Positions 53,079-63,252 of a stretch of 64,000 nucleotides of DNA are shown here, piece after piece. The notes beneath the pieces are model-generated. The model ran no database searches, was not told the origin of the DNA, and was given only the letters and a program-made list of their open reading frames with translations. Made by a program: the position numbers and the translations under genes. Where the stretch lies: positions 1 to 64,000 of the forward strand of contig NZ_JAMDGZ010000018.1 of the NCBI RefSeq assembly GCF_028656935.1. The letters run 5' to 3'. How positions within the stretch are numbered: position 1 is the first letter of the stretch; each line of letters starts with the position of its first letter. This stretch comes from Pseudomonas rubra. GTDB taxonomy: Bacteria > Pseudomonadota > Gammaproteobacteria > Pseudomonadales > Pseudomonadaceae.

Positions 53079-53161
53079 CATTGAGATTTCATCTGCGCCG
53101 ATCTGCCCCGTTCTATGCTGGCGTAAGCTTTCATCGATACAGCCGGGGAGGGTGCACACCC

Positions 53162-54193
53162 ATGCGGCGTCTTGGCGTATTGCTCATGCTTGTCCTCCTC
53201 GGCGGCCCGCTGCTGGTGCACGCCGAGCCGGCTGCGCACTGGAGTGTCGGGCTGCACCGTCTGAATTTTGCCGATCCGCTGGATGCGCAACCGGTGCAGG
53301 CCCTGGCGTTCTACCCCTCCAGCGGCCCTGAGCGCAGTAGCCGCATTGAAGGGTATCGAGTACAGGCCTGGGAAGGCGCACCGATGGTCATTGGCCGTTA
53401 TCCACTGTTGCTACTGTCCCATGGCAATACCGGCACGCCACTGGCGCTGCATGATCTGGCCACCGCCCTGGCCCGGCGCGGTTTTATCGTTGTCGCCGTG
53501 ACTCACCCTGGCGATAACGCCCGGGACCACAGCCGCCTGGGAACCCTGAGCAATCTCTATGGGCGGCCGCTGCAGATCAGCGCGGCCATTACCGCCAGTC
53601 TCAATGATGCCTTTCTCGCCCCTTACATCAACGGCCCGCAGGTGGGGGTGATCGGCTACTCGGCCGGTGGCGAGACAGCGCTGATCCTCTCCGGTGCGAG
53701 ACCGGACCTGCAGCGCTTGCAACGCTATTGCCAGGAGCGTCCGCTGGACGCCGATGCCTGCAAGACCCGCGGCGTGCTGATCGCCGACCGTGCCGACCTG
53801 GGCGCCACAGCCGATCCGCGGGTCAAGGCACTGCTCCTGATGGCGCCCTTGAGCCTGATGTTCGGTCGCCATGCGTTAACCGAGGTCAAGGTGCCGGCGT
53901 TGATCTACAGCGGTGACAAGGACCAGTTGCTGGCTATCGACAAAAACGCCCAGGCCCTGGCGCGCAAACTGCCCGTCACCCCCAACTACAAGTTGCTCGC
54001 CGGTGCCGGCCATTTTGTCTTCATGGCCCCGTGCGACGACGAACAACGGCAGAAAATGGCGGCATTGTGCAACGACCCGGAGGGGGTCGACCGCGAGGAC
54101 ATCCACCTGTCCTTGCAGGCCGAGGCGGCGCGTTTTTTCAACCATGCCCTGGCTGACAGGCACCAGGGAGGGCTGCACATGGCCGACCACTAA
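53162..54193 (+). CDS. Exported alpha/beta hydrolase (dienelactone hydrolase-like)
   Basis: 343 aa from the ATG at 53162 (MRRLGVLLMLVLLGG) with GGGGAGGG upstream. Signal peptide 1-22 (ending VHA). Alpha/beta hydrolase with nucleophile in IGYSAGGE, Asp in SGDKDQLL and His in GAGHFVF. Resembles the predicted periplasmic dienelactone-hydrolase group; substrate unknown. It ends four bases into the MFS gene, which is convergent. Confidence 0.88.
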   Translation: MRRLGVLLMLVLLGGPLLVHAEPAAHWSVGLHRLNFADPLDAQPVQALAFYPSSGPERSSRIEGYRVQAWEGAPMVIGRYPLLLLSHGNTGTPLALHDLATALARRGFIVVAVTHPGDNARDHSRLGTLSNLYGRPLQISAAITASLNDAFLAPYINGPQVGVIGYSAGGETALILSGARPDLQRLQRYCQERPLDADACKTRGVLIADRADLGATADPRVKALLLMAPLSLMFGRHALTEVKVPALIYSGDKDQLLAIDKNAQALARKLPVTPNYKLLAGAGHFVFMAPCDDEQRQKMAALCNDPEGVDREDIHLSLQAEAARFFNHALADRHQGGLHMADH

Positions 54194-55377
54194 GCCTGGC
54201 TGCGCCGCGCCAGCAACAGGGTTAAACCGACGCCTAGCAGCGACAGCAAGGCGGCCACGCAGAAGATCCAGGCATAGCCAAGGTGCACGGCGACCGCGCC
54301 CATTAATGGGCCGGCAATGGCCAGCGCCAGATCGAAGAACACCGCATAGGCGCCCAGGCCGGCGCCGCGGCTGGCGCTGGGCACCTGCTTGATGGCCTCC
54401 ACACCCAGCGCCGGGTACACCAGCGACAGGCCGAAACCGGCAAGCCCCGCACCGACCAGGGCCAACGCCGGCACGGGGGCCAGCCACAACAGAGCCAGGC
54501 CCAGGGCTTCGGTGGCCATGCAGACCATTGCCACCTGATAGCCACCGAAACGGTTGACTGTGTTGACGAACAGCAGCCGCGACACAATGAAGCAGATGCC
54601 GAAGGCGCTCAGGCACCAGGCGGCGCCGTGCCAGCCCTGTTCGAGGTAGAACAGGGTGACGAAGGTGGTCAGGGTGCCGTAACCGATCGACGCCAGGGTC
54701 AGGCTCACGCCGCAGGGCGCCACCCGCGCAAACGCGGCCCAGAACGGCAGGCGCTCGCCGCGCAGTAGCGGGATCGACGGCTGGTTGCGGATCACCAGGA
54801 GCGCCAGCAGTGCCAGGGCGCTCAGGCTCAGGCCCAGGCTGACGAAGTTGACCTGATCGACCAGTTGCACGCCCAGTGGTGCGCCGATGGCGATCGCGCC
54901 GTAAGAGGCGATGCCATTCCAGGAAATCACCCGTGCGGTGTGCTCGGCTCCCACCGCACCGATTCCCCAGCTGAGAGTACCGACTCCGATCAGGCCCTGG
55001 GCAATGCCCAATAGCACGCGGGCGCCGAGCAACACCAGCAGGCTCAGCAGCGGCAGGCTCAGGGTCAGCGCCGACAGACAGGTTAGTACGCCGCTGGCGG
55101 CGATGCCGACCAGGCCAATGATGATTGCCTGCTTGCTGCCCAGGGTATCGGCCGCGCGCCCGGCAAACGGACGGCTGAGCAGGGTCGCCAGGTACTGCAG
55201 GCCGATGGTGATGCCGGCGACGACTGCGCCGAAGCCCAGTTGATCATGCACGTAGCTGGGCAACACGGCGATGGGCAGGCCGATGCACAGGAAGGCGATA
55301 AAGGTATAGAAGACAATCGAAAGGATCTGCCGGGTAATCGACCCGGTGTCGACGGGAGCAGGTTGTGGCGCGGACAT
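54190..55377 (-). CDS. MFS transporter (YhhS/arabinose-efflux type)
   Basis: 395 aa with twelve predicted helices. SRPFAGRAADTLGSKQAI is the conserved cytoplasmic loop between helices 2 and 3. The first helix (VFYTFIAFLCIGLPIAVLPS) and the VHDQLGFGAVVAG loop fit the YhhS-like subgroup. Probably a proton-coupled efflux pump; substrate unknown. Convergent with the hydrolase gene. Confidence 0.88.
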   Translation of the reverse strand: MSAPQPAPVDTGSITRQILSIVFYTFIAFLCIGLPIAVLPSYVHDQLGFGAVVAGITIGLQYLATLLSRPFAGRAADTLGSKQAIIIGLVGIAASGVLTCLSALTLSLPLLSLLVLLGARVLLGIAQGLIGVGTLSWGIGAVGAEHTARVISWNGIASYGAIAIGAPLGVQLVDQVNFVSLGLSLSALALLALLVIRNQPSIPLLRGERLPFWAAFARVAPCGVSLTLASIGYGTLTTFVTLFYLEQGWHGAAWCLSAFGICFIVSRLLFVNTVNRFGGYQVAMVCMATEALGLALLWLAPVPALALVGAGLAGFGLSLVYPALGVEAIKQVPSASRGAGLGAYAVFFDLALAIAGPLMGAVAVHLGYAWIFCVAALLSLLGVGLTLLLARRSQA

Positions 55378-55504
55378 GAGCTCGTTCGCTGGCGGGCGGT
55401 GGGAGAGGCCTATGATCGCTGGGTGTGGAGAGAAAAGAAAGCAGGCTAACTAATGGACTGTGGTGGGAGATTGCATGGTTAATAGAAAGTGTACACAGAT
55501 TCTC

Positions 55505-55530
55505 TGTGGGAGCCGGCCTTGCCGGCGATG
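55505..55530. repeat. REP-like palindrome
   Basis: gtgggagccggccttgccggcg, a Pseudomonas REP unit, in the gap between the MFS gene start and the end of the first channel gene. The rest of 55378-55635 shows no gene. Confidence 0.6.
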
Positions 55531-55635
55531 AGGCCGGTACAGCCAACAACCTAGGTGTATGCCGCAAGGCTTGCAGCGCCCTGGAGATCGAGCGCCGCCG
55601 TCGCAGCGTGCGCATCGCCTGGCGGAGCCGCGTTG

Positions 55636-58011
55636 TCAGCCTTGGGGCTGTGCTGGCTTGGCCAGCTCGATCCCCGCAGCCCCCAAGCGCTTGAGTATCT
55701 CGAACAGCAGCTCACTTTTGGTCACCCCGACGATCCGTGGGCTGCCGACGTAGCCGGTTACTGTCAGGGTGATGCCGTCCGGGGTGAGTTTGCTGAAACG
55801 TACGAACGGTGCGGGCTTGTCGAGGATGGTCGGGTGTTCGCTGTAAACCTCGTAGAGCAGGGTCTGTACTTGTTCGGGGTCGATGTCCAGCGGGAACACC
55901 AGCTCCAGCGACGCCACGCCCTGGGCACTGCCGCCCAGGGTCACGTTGCGCAGGTTTTGCGAGATCAGTTGCGAGTTGGGCACGATGACGATGGAGCGGT
56001 CGCTTAGCTGTATTTCGGTGGCGCGCACGTTGATCCGGCGGATATCGCCCTCGACCCCGCTGATGCTGATCAGGTCGCCGACCTTGACCGGTCGCTCGGT
56101 GAGCAGAATCAGCCCGGAGACGAAGTTCTTGACGATTTCCTGCAGGCCAAAGCCAATGCCCACCGACAGGGCACTGACGATCCAGGCCAGGTTGGTCCAC
56201 TGTACCCCCAGCGCCGACAAGGTCAGCAGGATCACCAAGGCGTAGCCGATGTTGGCGAACAGGGTGCTGAGGGATGCGCACATGCCCGGGTCCATGTCGG
56301 TCTTGGGCAGAAACTCGTTATCCAGCCAGCGGCGCAGGGTACGAATCAGGTAGATGCCCAGCACCAGCGCCAGCACGGCATTGAACAGGTGCCCGGGAAT
56401 GATGTTGAACTGGCGCAAGCCGGCACCCCCGAGGAATGCCATGATATTGCTCGCCAGTTGCCCGAGGGTGGTGCCGATGCCGCCGACGAACAGGGTGACG
56501 ACCGCCAACAGCAGCAGCGCGGCGCGGCCGAATCCGCTGATCAGGGTTTCGATCTGATCCAGGCGCCGGTCTCCGATGCCCAGCAGTTCCTTGAGCGCCT
56601 TGCCGCTGGCCTGCCTGGGTGAAAAGAAATGCTCGCAGCTGTCCCTGAACACCTGCATCAGCAGGTAAAAGCCGGACAATAGAAGAAAGACCCAGACCGT
56701 CTCGTAGGTAATGAAACGCGCCAGCGACACGTAGCCGGTCAGCAGTGCCAGCACCGAGGCGAACATCGCCAGGCTGGCCAGGGTGTAGATCAAGCCGGCC
56801 AGGGTCGAGGCGGCTTCGGGGGCGTCTCCGGCGGCGGCGATGCTGCGCCGGGCGCTGCTGGTTCGCACCAGCAAGGCGATGATCAGCACGGTGATGACCA
56901 GTGCGGCAATGCCCCGGCCGGTGAGCAGCAGTTGGCTACTCATGCCGGCGGCGTTGGCGACCTGCACCAGGGCCACCAGCACCAGCAGCGCGGCCGCCAG
57001 CCAGCGGGCAAAAGGCTGCAGCACCAGGGCAACCGGATCGGCAATGTCCGGCAGGCGCCAGGAGGGGTGTGTGGTCGAAAGCAGCGCGCGACTCAAGCCG
57101 GTGATCAGCACGCAGGTGTAGGCAAGCTTTTCGAATTCCTCGGAAAACGTCGTCAGCGCCGATGGCAACGGTAGGTGGTGGGTACAGGCGTAGAACAGCA
57201 GGTTCAGGGCGATGCCGGTGGCCAGCAGGGTTGCCAACACCGAGGCCAGGGCCAGCGAACTGCGGCGCAGGCGGCCTTCGGGTACGCGGTGCATGCACAA
57301 CCAGGCCATCCAGCGGTCGGCCAGGCGCCGGCCCACTGTCCAGGTCAGCAGCGCCAGTAGCACCAGCGCCACGGTGTAGAAACGCTGGCCCGGTTGCCAG
57401 ACTGCGGCAGCGCTTTCTCCAACCTGGGCCATGAAGGCCCGAAGGCGCTGGCGGTCGTCCGCCGAAGGCTGGAACAGCGGTGACCAGAATGCAGGGTTGA
57501 GCAGGCTGTGGGTGCTCAGGGTCAGTTCGCTTTCAAGCATGCTGCGGCGCAGGCCGGAAATCTGCGTGAGCAGGTTTTTCGCGTTGTCTTTGAGGGTGGC
57601 CAGGGCCTTGAGGGTGCTATCGAGGTTGTCTTTCTGTGCGCTCAGGGCCGTGCGCTGGGTGGCAATGTCCGAGGTGCCCGGCACCAGGCTGTCCACTGGC
57701 TCAGGGCCCAGCACCTCCAGTTGCGCTTGCAACTGCGCCTGTTCGGGCAGCAGCGCAGTGGACAACCGGTCGATATCGACCATCAGCGCTTGCAGGCGGT
57801 CCTGCGGGCCTTCGAGCTGGGCGTAGTTGTTGGCCTGGGAAATCTCCTGCTTGAGACTGTCCAGGCGCAACTGCAAGGCCTGCAGGTCATTCTGCGTCAC
57901 CTTGATAACGGTGGTGGCGGTGGCCGGCGCAGGTTCGGCGGCCAACAGGCTGGCGGTGCCCGTAAGCAGGGTGAGGGCGAGAATGCCGATGATGGTCAAA
58001 GCGTTGCGCAT
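55636..58011 (-). CDS. MscS-family mechanosensitive channel, large, with DUF3772 domain
   Basis: 791 aa. Signal peptide 1-25 (ending LLAAEP); a periplasmic coiled-coil part (about 40-190; many Gln and Leu, GPQDRLQALMVDIDRLSTAL); DUF3772-type region and about ten membrane helices; then the MscS pore and beta domain (LSVGIGFGLQEIVKNFVSGL; VKVGDLISISGVEGDIRRI). It opens on membrane tension to release solutes on osmotic downshift. The ATG at 58011 begins MRNALTIIGIL. Large relatives include MscK and MscM types. Confidence 0.92.
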   Translation of the reverse strand: MRNALTIIGILALTLLTGTASLLAAEPAPATATTVIKVTQNDLQALQLRLDSLKQEISQANNYAQLEGPQDRLQALMVDIDRLSTALLPEQAQLQAQLEVLGPEPVDSLVPGTSDIATQRTALSAQKDNLDSTLKALATLKDNAKNLLTQISGLRRSMLESELTLSTHSLLNPAFWSPLFQPSADDRQRLRAFMAQVGESAAAVWQPGQRFYTVALVLLALLTWTVGRRLADRWMAWLCMHRVPEGRLRRSSLALASVLATLLATGIALNLLFYACTHHLPLPSALTTFSEEFEKLAYTCVLITGLSRALLSTTHPSWRLPDIADPVALVLQPFARWLAAALLVLVALVQVANAAGMSSQLLLTGRGIAALVITVLIIALLVRTSSARRSIAAAGDAPEAASTLAGLIYTLASLAMFASVLALLTGYVSLARFITYETVWVFLLLSGFYLLMQVFRDSCEHFFSPRQASGKALKELLGIGDRRLDQIETLISGFGRAALLLLAVVTLFVGGIGTTLGQLASNIMAFLGGAGLRQFNIIPGHLFNAVLALVLGIYLIRTLRRWLDNEFLPKTDMDPGMCASLSTLFANIGYALVILLTLSALGVQWTNLAWIVSALSVGIGFGLQEIVKNFVSGLILLTERPVKVGDLISISGVEGDIRRINVRATEIQLSDRSIVIVPNSQLISQNLRNVTLGGSAQGVASLELVFPLDIDPEQVQTLLYEVYSEHPTILDKPAPFVRFSKLTPDGITLTVTGYVGSPRIVGVTKSELLFEILKRLGAAGIELAKPAQPQG

Positions 58012-58114
58012 GGTACTGCCCGGCCCGGTTGTTGATCTCCCAGCCTATGAGGGTAGGTCATCAACGCGCGAGCGCGGGTTTATGTTACTCGGCGGCGATG
58101 ATCACGCCTGCACT

Positions 58115-59041
58115 TTAGTGCACCGGGTTGATAAACGGCCCACCGGTGACCTGGACGAACAGCTTGCGGAATTCCTCATTTTCAGGGGTGAGGATCAGGG
58201 CCTGACGCAAGAACTCAATGCCTTCGCGCGCGTTGTCCAGTTGGCAACTCAGGGCGAATGCCAGGTACAGGTTCTGGGCATTGAAGAAGTCGAGCGACAG
58301 CGCGACTTTTACCAACTGCAGCGCCCCCGCAAAGTCCTGGGCCTGATAACGAGCATTGAACTCATCGTTGAACTGGCTGGCATCCTGGCAATTCAAGGCT
58401 GACAGGCCGATCTGCTTGCGCAACACGACGGTATGGCCATTGCCGACTTTCGAATCGGTTTCTTCCAGGCATTCTATCAACCAGTGGCCCAGGCCTACGG
58501 AATTGATCATGTTGATCGCCCGCAGCATGCTCTGCATCGAGAACACGTGGTAGTGCCCACGCCAGTTGTACTCAGGCATGACGCTCATGTCGATGCGCTT
58601 TTCGAACGCATCGATCATCGACTCCAGGGTAGTCAGTGCACGCACCCGATCATTGGGGTCAGCGTTGCGCTTGGGGAAAATGCAAAAGAACACACCCTCA
58701 TTCTTCACCACCCGCGAGGCCTCGGCATAGGCTGCGAACAGGTTCGGCACGTGTTCGATGACGTGTGAACTGATCAGGTAATCGAAGGTTTCATCGGCGT
58801 ACGGAATGTCCATGAAGTCGCCCAACGCGTCGATCCTGGCAGGCGGAGTCTCGTAGTTGGCCTGTTCGTTTGCGTAGAGATTGAAGTCCTTCAGGTCCAG
58901 CGGGTACAGGAACGATACGCCATCGCAGGGCCCCAGGTTGAGGCAGTCCGGCAAATAGAAAGCGTTATGGCTGCCGGCACCGATCTCCAGACCCGAACCC
59001 TGGCAATACTTGTTGGCCAACGCCATACCCTTCTCGTTCAT
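58115..59041 (-). CDS. SAM-dependent methyltransferase with C-terminal TPR-like part
   Basis: 308 aa from the ATG at 59041 (MNEKGMALANKYCQGSG). Motif I is LEIGAGSHNAFY, motif II includes DALGDFMDIPYADETFDYLI, and SSHVIEHVPNLFAAYAEASR is typical of class I methyltransferases. Residues about 225-300 form helical pairs (DFAGALQLVKVALSLDFF; AREGIEFLRQALILTPENE) like TPR repeats. Substrate unknown; related proteins sit in surface polysaccharide or flagellin-glycan contexts, which is not seen here. It faces away from the second channel gene. Confidence 0.82.
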   Translation of the reverse strand: MNEKGMALANKYCQGSGLEIGAGSHNAFYLPDCLNLGPCDGVSFLYPLDLKDFNLYANEQANYETPPARIDALGDFMDIPYADETFDYLISSHVIEHVPNLFAAYAEASRVVKNEGVFFCIFPKRNADPNDRVRALTTLESMIDAFEKRIDMSVMPEYNWRGHYHVFSMQSMLRAINMINSVGLGHWLIECLEETDSKVGNGHTVVLRKQIGLSALNCQDASQFNDEFNARYQAQDFAGALQLVKVALSLDFFNAQNLYLAFALSCQLDNAREGIEFLRQALILTPENEEFRKLFVQVTGGPFINPVH

Positions 59042-59256
59042 ATCAAATCCTGTCTGCCTCTGAAAATAAACGCCAAGCCGCGCATCTGGCTCATGCAGCA
59101 AGGTTATCGGCAGGGATGGGGGATTATTGAGCCCATCGAGGCGTCTGCGCACAAACGTCGGGTCCCCACGGCTAAGTTTGCGGCTTCCAGACGCCGTACT
59201 ACGCTGCTGGTAGCCAAGGTTGCCAGGAGACAGACAATTGCTGGGAGTGCGAACAG

Positions 59257-60882
59257 ATGGGTAGTCGAATCCTCGCCGGCCTGACGCTGTGCTGCCTGTT
59301 GGCATCGATGCTGGTCAGCGGCGCAAGCCGGGCTGCCGTGGGGGCGGCGTCGATTGACGCGGAGCCGGCGGAACTTAAGATCGCCAACCGCAGCATCATG
59401 GTCTTTCACGCGACCCTGCTCGGCGAGGCGCCTGCCGCCCGGGTCAAACGCGCCGAACAGGTGATCAACGAGCGGCTGGACGAAACCTTCGACAGCACGG
59501 TCAGTGTCGACGCCATCCAGGAAAACTACCTGGTGCTGCTCGGTGACCGCCGGGCATTTATTGTCTCGCCCGGCGATCTGGTCGGCAGCGAGCTCAATAT
59601 CCAGCAGGGCGCGCAGGCGGCGGCCTCGCGCTTGCGTCAGGTGGTGTCCGAAGCGCAGCAGGCGCGCAGCCCACGGTTTTTGCTCAGTGCTGCGGGGCTG
59701 AGCGTCGCGGCCACGCTGGTGTACCTGCTGCTGCTCAGACTCGCGGGCTGGTTGCACCGTAAAGCGCTGTCGTGGCTGCCCCAGCGGGTGCGCAAACACA
59801 CCAGTGCCTTGCGCATCGGTCAAACCCAGCTGATTGACGCCAGCAACCTGTTTCCGCTTTTACGGCGCTTGCTGGGCCTGGTGCGCTGGACCCTGGTACT
59901 GCTGCTGACCTACGAATGGCTCAGCTTCGTCCTGCAACGCTTCCCCTACACCCGGCCCTGGGGCGAAAGCCTGAACCTCTATCTGCTGGGGTTATTGCGT
60001 CATGTCGTGACCGGCATTGTCGATGCCATTCCGGGCCTGCTGATCGCGCTGCTGATTTTCTTTATCGCGCGCGGCATCATCGCTTTCAGCAAGCGCCTGC
60101 TCGAACGGCTGGCACGGCCCGGGTCGATCAGTTGGTTGAACCAGGAAACCCTGCAACCGACCACACGGCTGACCTCACTGGCGATCTGGCTGTTTGCCCT
60201 GGCCATGGCCTATCCGTACCTGCCCGGTGCCGACACCGAGGCGTTCAAGGGGCTTTCGGTGCTGATCGGCCTGATGATTTCCCTGGGCGCCACCAGCGTC
60301 GTCGGCCAGGCTGCGGCCGGGCTGATCCTCACCTACACCCGTACCTTGCGACCCGGTGAGTACGTGCGCATCGGCGACTACGAAGGCACTGTCACCGAGC
60401 TTGGCATGTTCACCACCACTATCCGCACCGGGCTGGGCGAAGTGCTGACGCTGCCCAATTCGATGATCACCGGGGCGGTGACCAAGAACTACTCGCGGGT
60501 GGTGCAAGGCCAGGGATATGTCGTCGACACCACCGTCACCATCGGCTACGACACGCCCTGGCGTCAGGTCGAGGCGATGCTGCTGGAAGCGGCGCGACGC
60601 ACCGAGGGCGTGCTCGAGACACCCAAGCCGCAGGTCTTCCAGACCGCGCTGTCGGATTTCTACCCCGAGTATCGCCTGGTGGCCCAGGCCGTGCCCAGCG
60701 AACCAAGGCCGCGGGCCGAACTGCTGACCCTGCTGCACGCCAATATCCAGGACGTGTTCAACGAGTTTGGCGTGCAGATCATGTCGCCACACTACCTGGG
60801 CGATCCGCTGCAGGAGAAGGTGGTGCCCAGGGAGCACTGGTACAACGCGCCTGCGGTCCGCCCGCAAGACAGCCAACCGTGA
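59257..60882 (+). CDS. MscS-family mechanosensitive channel
   Basis: 541 aa. Signal peptide (about 1-27), a short periplasmic domain (about 28-135), several membrane helices, and the MscS pore-beta domain (GLMISLGATSVVGQAAAGLI; TLRPGEYVRIGDYEGTV; GLGEVLTLPNSMITGAVTKN). The ATG follows GGGAGTGCGAACAG. Its stop overlaps the start of the octaheme gene (TGATG), so the two are translated together. The channel pore helix is Gly/Ala-rich as in MscS. Confidence 0.92.
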   Translation: MGSRILAGLTLCCLLASMLVSGASRAAVGAASIDAEPAELKIANRSIMVFHATLLGEAPAARVKRAEQVINERLDETFDSTVSVDAIQENYLVLLGDRRAFIVSPGDLVGSELNIQQGAQAAASRLRQVVSEAQQARSPRFLLSAAGLSVAATLVYLLLLRLAGWLHRKALSWLPQRVRKHTSALRIGQTQLIDASNLFPLLRRLLGLVRWTLVLLLTYEWLSFVLQRFPYTRPWGESLNLYLLGLLRHVVTGIVDAIPGLLIALLIFFIARGIIAFSKRLLERLARPGSISWLNQETLQPTTRLTSLAIWLFALAMAYPYLPGADTEAFKGLSVLIGLMISLGATSVVGQAAAGLILTYTRTLRPGEYVRIGDYEGTVTELGMFTTTIRTGLGEVLTLPNSMITGAVTKNYSRVVQGQGYVVDTTVTIGYDTPWRQVEAMLLEAARRTEGVLETPKPQVFQTALSDFYPEYRLVAQAVPSEPRPRAELLTLLHANIQDVFNEFGVQIMSPHYLGDPLQEKVVPREHWYNAPAVRPQDSQP

Positions 60883-63167
60883 TGGCGGCGACAAGGCTTG
60901 TCTTGCTGATCCTGGTCTGGCTCGCCAGCAGCATTGCCTGGGCCACGGGCGAGCTCGGCCGCTTGCCGGAAACGGCTAAAACTTCTGAAGGCTACGCCAG
61001 AGCTGACAGCTGTCAGGGTTGCCATGCCGAACAGATGGGGCAGTGGCAGCATTCGGACCATGCCTGGGCCCTGCGTGATGCCAACGCCAGCAACGTGCTG
61101 GGCAACTTCGACGACGTTCGCTTCGACGAGGCCGGGGTCAAGGCGCGCTTCTTCCGCAAGGGTGGCGGCTTCTTCGTCAACATCGAGGGCGAGCAGGGCA
61201 AGCCTGAGGATTTTCGCATCCTCTACACCTTCGGCCACCGGCCGCTGCAGCAGTATCTGGTGGCGCTGTCGCGCGGGCGCCTGCAGGCGCTGACCATCGC
61301 CTGGGACAGCCGGACCAAGGAGCAAGGCGGGCAGCGCTGGTTCTCCCTGTACCCCGGACAGCGTTTTACCCCCGACGACCCCTTGCACTGGACGGGCCGT
61401 TACCAGAACTGGAACGCCATGTGCGCCGACTGCCATTCCACGCGCCTGCAAAAGCACTATGACGAGCAACAGGACAGTTTCGCCAGCACCTGGCAGGAGC
61501 AGACCGTCGGCTGCCAGGGCTGTCATGGGCCTGGCCAGAAGCATGTCGACTGGGCGCGGGCCAAACCGGCCGAGGCCAAGACGGACAAGGGCCTGGTCGT
61601 GGATTTCAAGGCGCTGGGCAGTCGCGGCATGGTCGAGCAGTGCGCTTACTGCCACAGTCGCCGCCAGGGGCTGGGCGACGGCCAACTGCCGGGCCACCCG
61701 CAACTGGACCAGAGCCTGCCGGCTACGCTGCGCCAGGGGCTTTACCATGGTGATGGGCAGATTGATGGCGAGGTGTATGAATTCGGCTCGTTCACCCAGA
61801 GCAAAATGTATGCGGCGGGTGTCGCCTGCACCGATTGCCATAACCCGCATACCAGCAAGGTGCGCATCGAAGGCAATGGCCTGTGCCTGCAATGCCATAA
61901 CACCGGGCCCGACACTGCACGTTTTGCCGGCTTGCAAGCCAAGGACTACGACAGCCCCAGCCATCACCACCACGTGCCAGGCTCACCCGGCGCGCAGTGC
62001 GTGAACTGCCATATGCCGAGCAAGACCTATATGGAGGTGGACCCGCGGCGTGACCACAGCCTGCGTATCCCGCGCCCGGACCTTGCCGCGCAGACCGCCA
62101 GCCCCGACGCCTGCACCGGTTGCCACCAGGACCGCCAGCCGGCCTGGGCGGCCAGTGCCATCGAGCAGTGGCTGACCACGCCCAAGCGCCCGGTGCATTA
62201 CGGGCAGGCCTTGCAGGGCGTGCGCGCCGACCCCGCGACTGCTCTCAGCCGCTTGGGCTACGTGCTGAACGACCCGGCCAACCCGGCAATCGTCCGCGCC
62301 ACCGCCGCCGACCAGTTGGCCGACCTGGGCCCGGCAGCCAGCAGCCAGTTGCGCTGGGCGTTGCAGGACCCGGAGCCATTGGTCCGCGCCTACGCGGTAG
62401 CGGGCTTTGCCAGCGTGCCTGCCGAGCAACGCCTGCAGCCACTGTTGCCGCTGCTCGAAGACCCGCGCCTGGCGGTCCGCGATGAAACCGTGCGGGCCCT
62501 GGCCGACATCCCGGTAACGCAATTGCCCCAGGCCAACCAGGCCATGTTCCAGGCTCTGCTGGCCGACTACGAGCGGCGCCTGCGCGGCAATGCCGACCTG
62601 CCCGGCGGGCGCCTGAACCTGGCCGTTCTGCTGTCGCGCCAGGGGCGTGACGAGCAGGCCATGGAGCAGTACCGAAAGGCCCTGGGCATGGACCCGTATT
62701 TTGTTCCGGCACGGGTCAATCTGGTCACTTTGGCCAATGCCGCGCAGCGCCCGGACGAGGCCGAACGGCTGCTGCGCGACGGTGTGGCACTGGCGAAGAT
62801 GCCGGTGGCCGACCGTGGCAACCTGGCCTACATGCTTGCCCTGTTGCTGGTCGAGCGCGGCCAGGCCGAAGAGGCCCTGGGCTGGATGGAGCAGGCTGCC
62901 GAGGCCGTGCCAGGCAACCCGCGCATCCGCTACAACCAGGGCTTGCTATTGTCACGCATGCAGCGGCGCGACGAAGCCTTGCAGGCATTGCGTAGCGGTT
63001 TGCAGCAGTCGCCGGATGACCCTGACCTGCTGTACTCACTGATCTACCTGCATGCCCTGGCCGGCGAGCGTGAGCAAGCATTCGGCTATGTGCAGCACCT
63101 GCGTGAAGTGGCCCCGGACGACCCGCGCCTGCAAGCAATCGAGCCCTATTGGCGCAACGGTCAGTAA
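60882..63167 (+). CDS. Octaheme c-type cytochrome with TPR repeats
   Basis: 761 aa. Signal peptide 1-21 (ending IAWA). Eight CxxCH haem-binding sites: CQGCH (first at about 44-48), CADCH, CQGCH, CAYCH, CTDCH, CLQCH, CVNCH and CTGCH (last near 410). A helical repeat region with HEAT-like character (about 450-560) and then TPR units (NLAVLLSRQGRDEQAMEQYR; EALGWMEQAAEAVPGNPRIR) complete the protein. It is a periplasmic multi-haem electron carrier or oxidoreductase fused to a protein-binding scaffold. No NrfA-type CxxCK is present. Partner and substrate unknown. Confidence 0.9.
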   Translation: MAATRLVLLILVWLASSIAWATGELGRLPETAKTSEGYARADSCQGCHAEQMGQWQHSDHAWALRDANASNVLGNFDDVRFDEAGVKARFFRKGGGFFVNIEGEQGKPEDFRILYTFGHRPLQQYLVALSRGRLQALTIAWDSRTKEQGGQRWFSLYPGQRFTPDDPLHWTGRYQNWNAMCADCHSTRLQKHYDEQQDSFASTWQEQTVGCQGCHGPGQKHVDWARAKPAEAKTDKGLVVDFKALGSRGMVEQCAYCHSRRQGLGDGQLPGHPQLDQSLPATLRQGLYHGDGQIDGEVYEFGSFTQSKMYAAGVACTDCHNPHTSKVRIEGNGLCLQCHNTGPDTARFAGLQAKDYDSPSHHHHVPGSPGAQCVNCHMPSKTYMEVDPRRDHSLRIPRPDLAAQTASPDACTGCHQDRQPAWAASAIEQWLTTPKRPVHYGQALQGVRADPATALSRLGYVLNDPANPAIVRATAADQLADLGPAASSQLRWALQDPEPLVRAYAVAGFASVPAEQRLQPLLPLLEDPRLAVRDETVRALADIPVTQLPQANQAMFQALLADYERRLRGNADLPGGRLNLAVLLSRQGRDEQAMEQYRKALGMDPYFVPARVNLVTLANAAQRPDEAERLLRDGVALAKMPVADRGNLAYMLALLLVERGQAEEALGWMEQAAEAVPGNPRIRYNQGLLLSRMQRRDEALQALRSGLQQSPDDPDLLYSLIYLHALAGEREQAFGYVQHLREVAPDDPRLQAIEPYWRNGQ

Positions 63168-63252
63168 CAGCGCCTTGCAGCGCAGGTCATGGCAACTATT
63201 GTTAGCGAACCGCCAATGAGTAGAACAACCGATACAACATAGGAGCGCAGGG

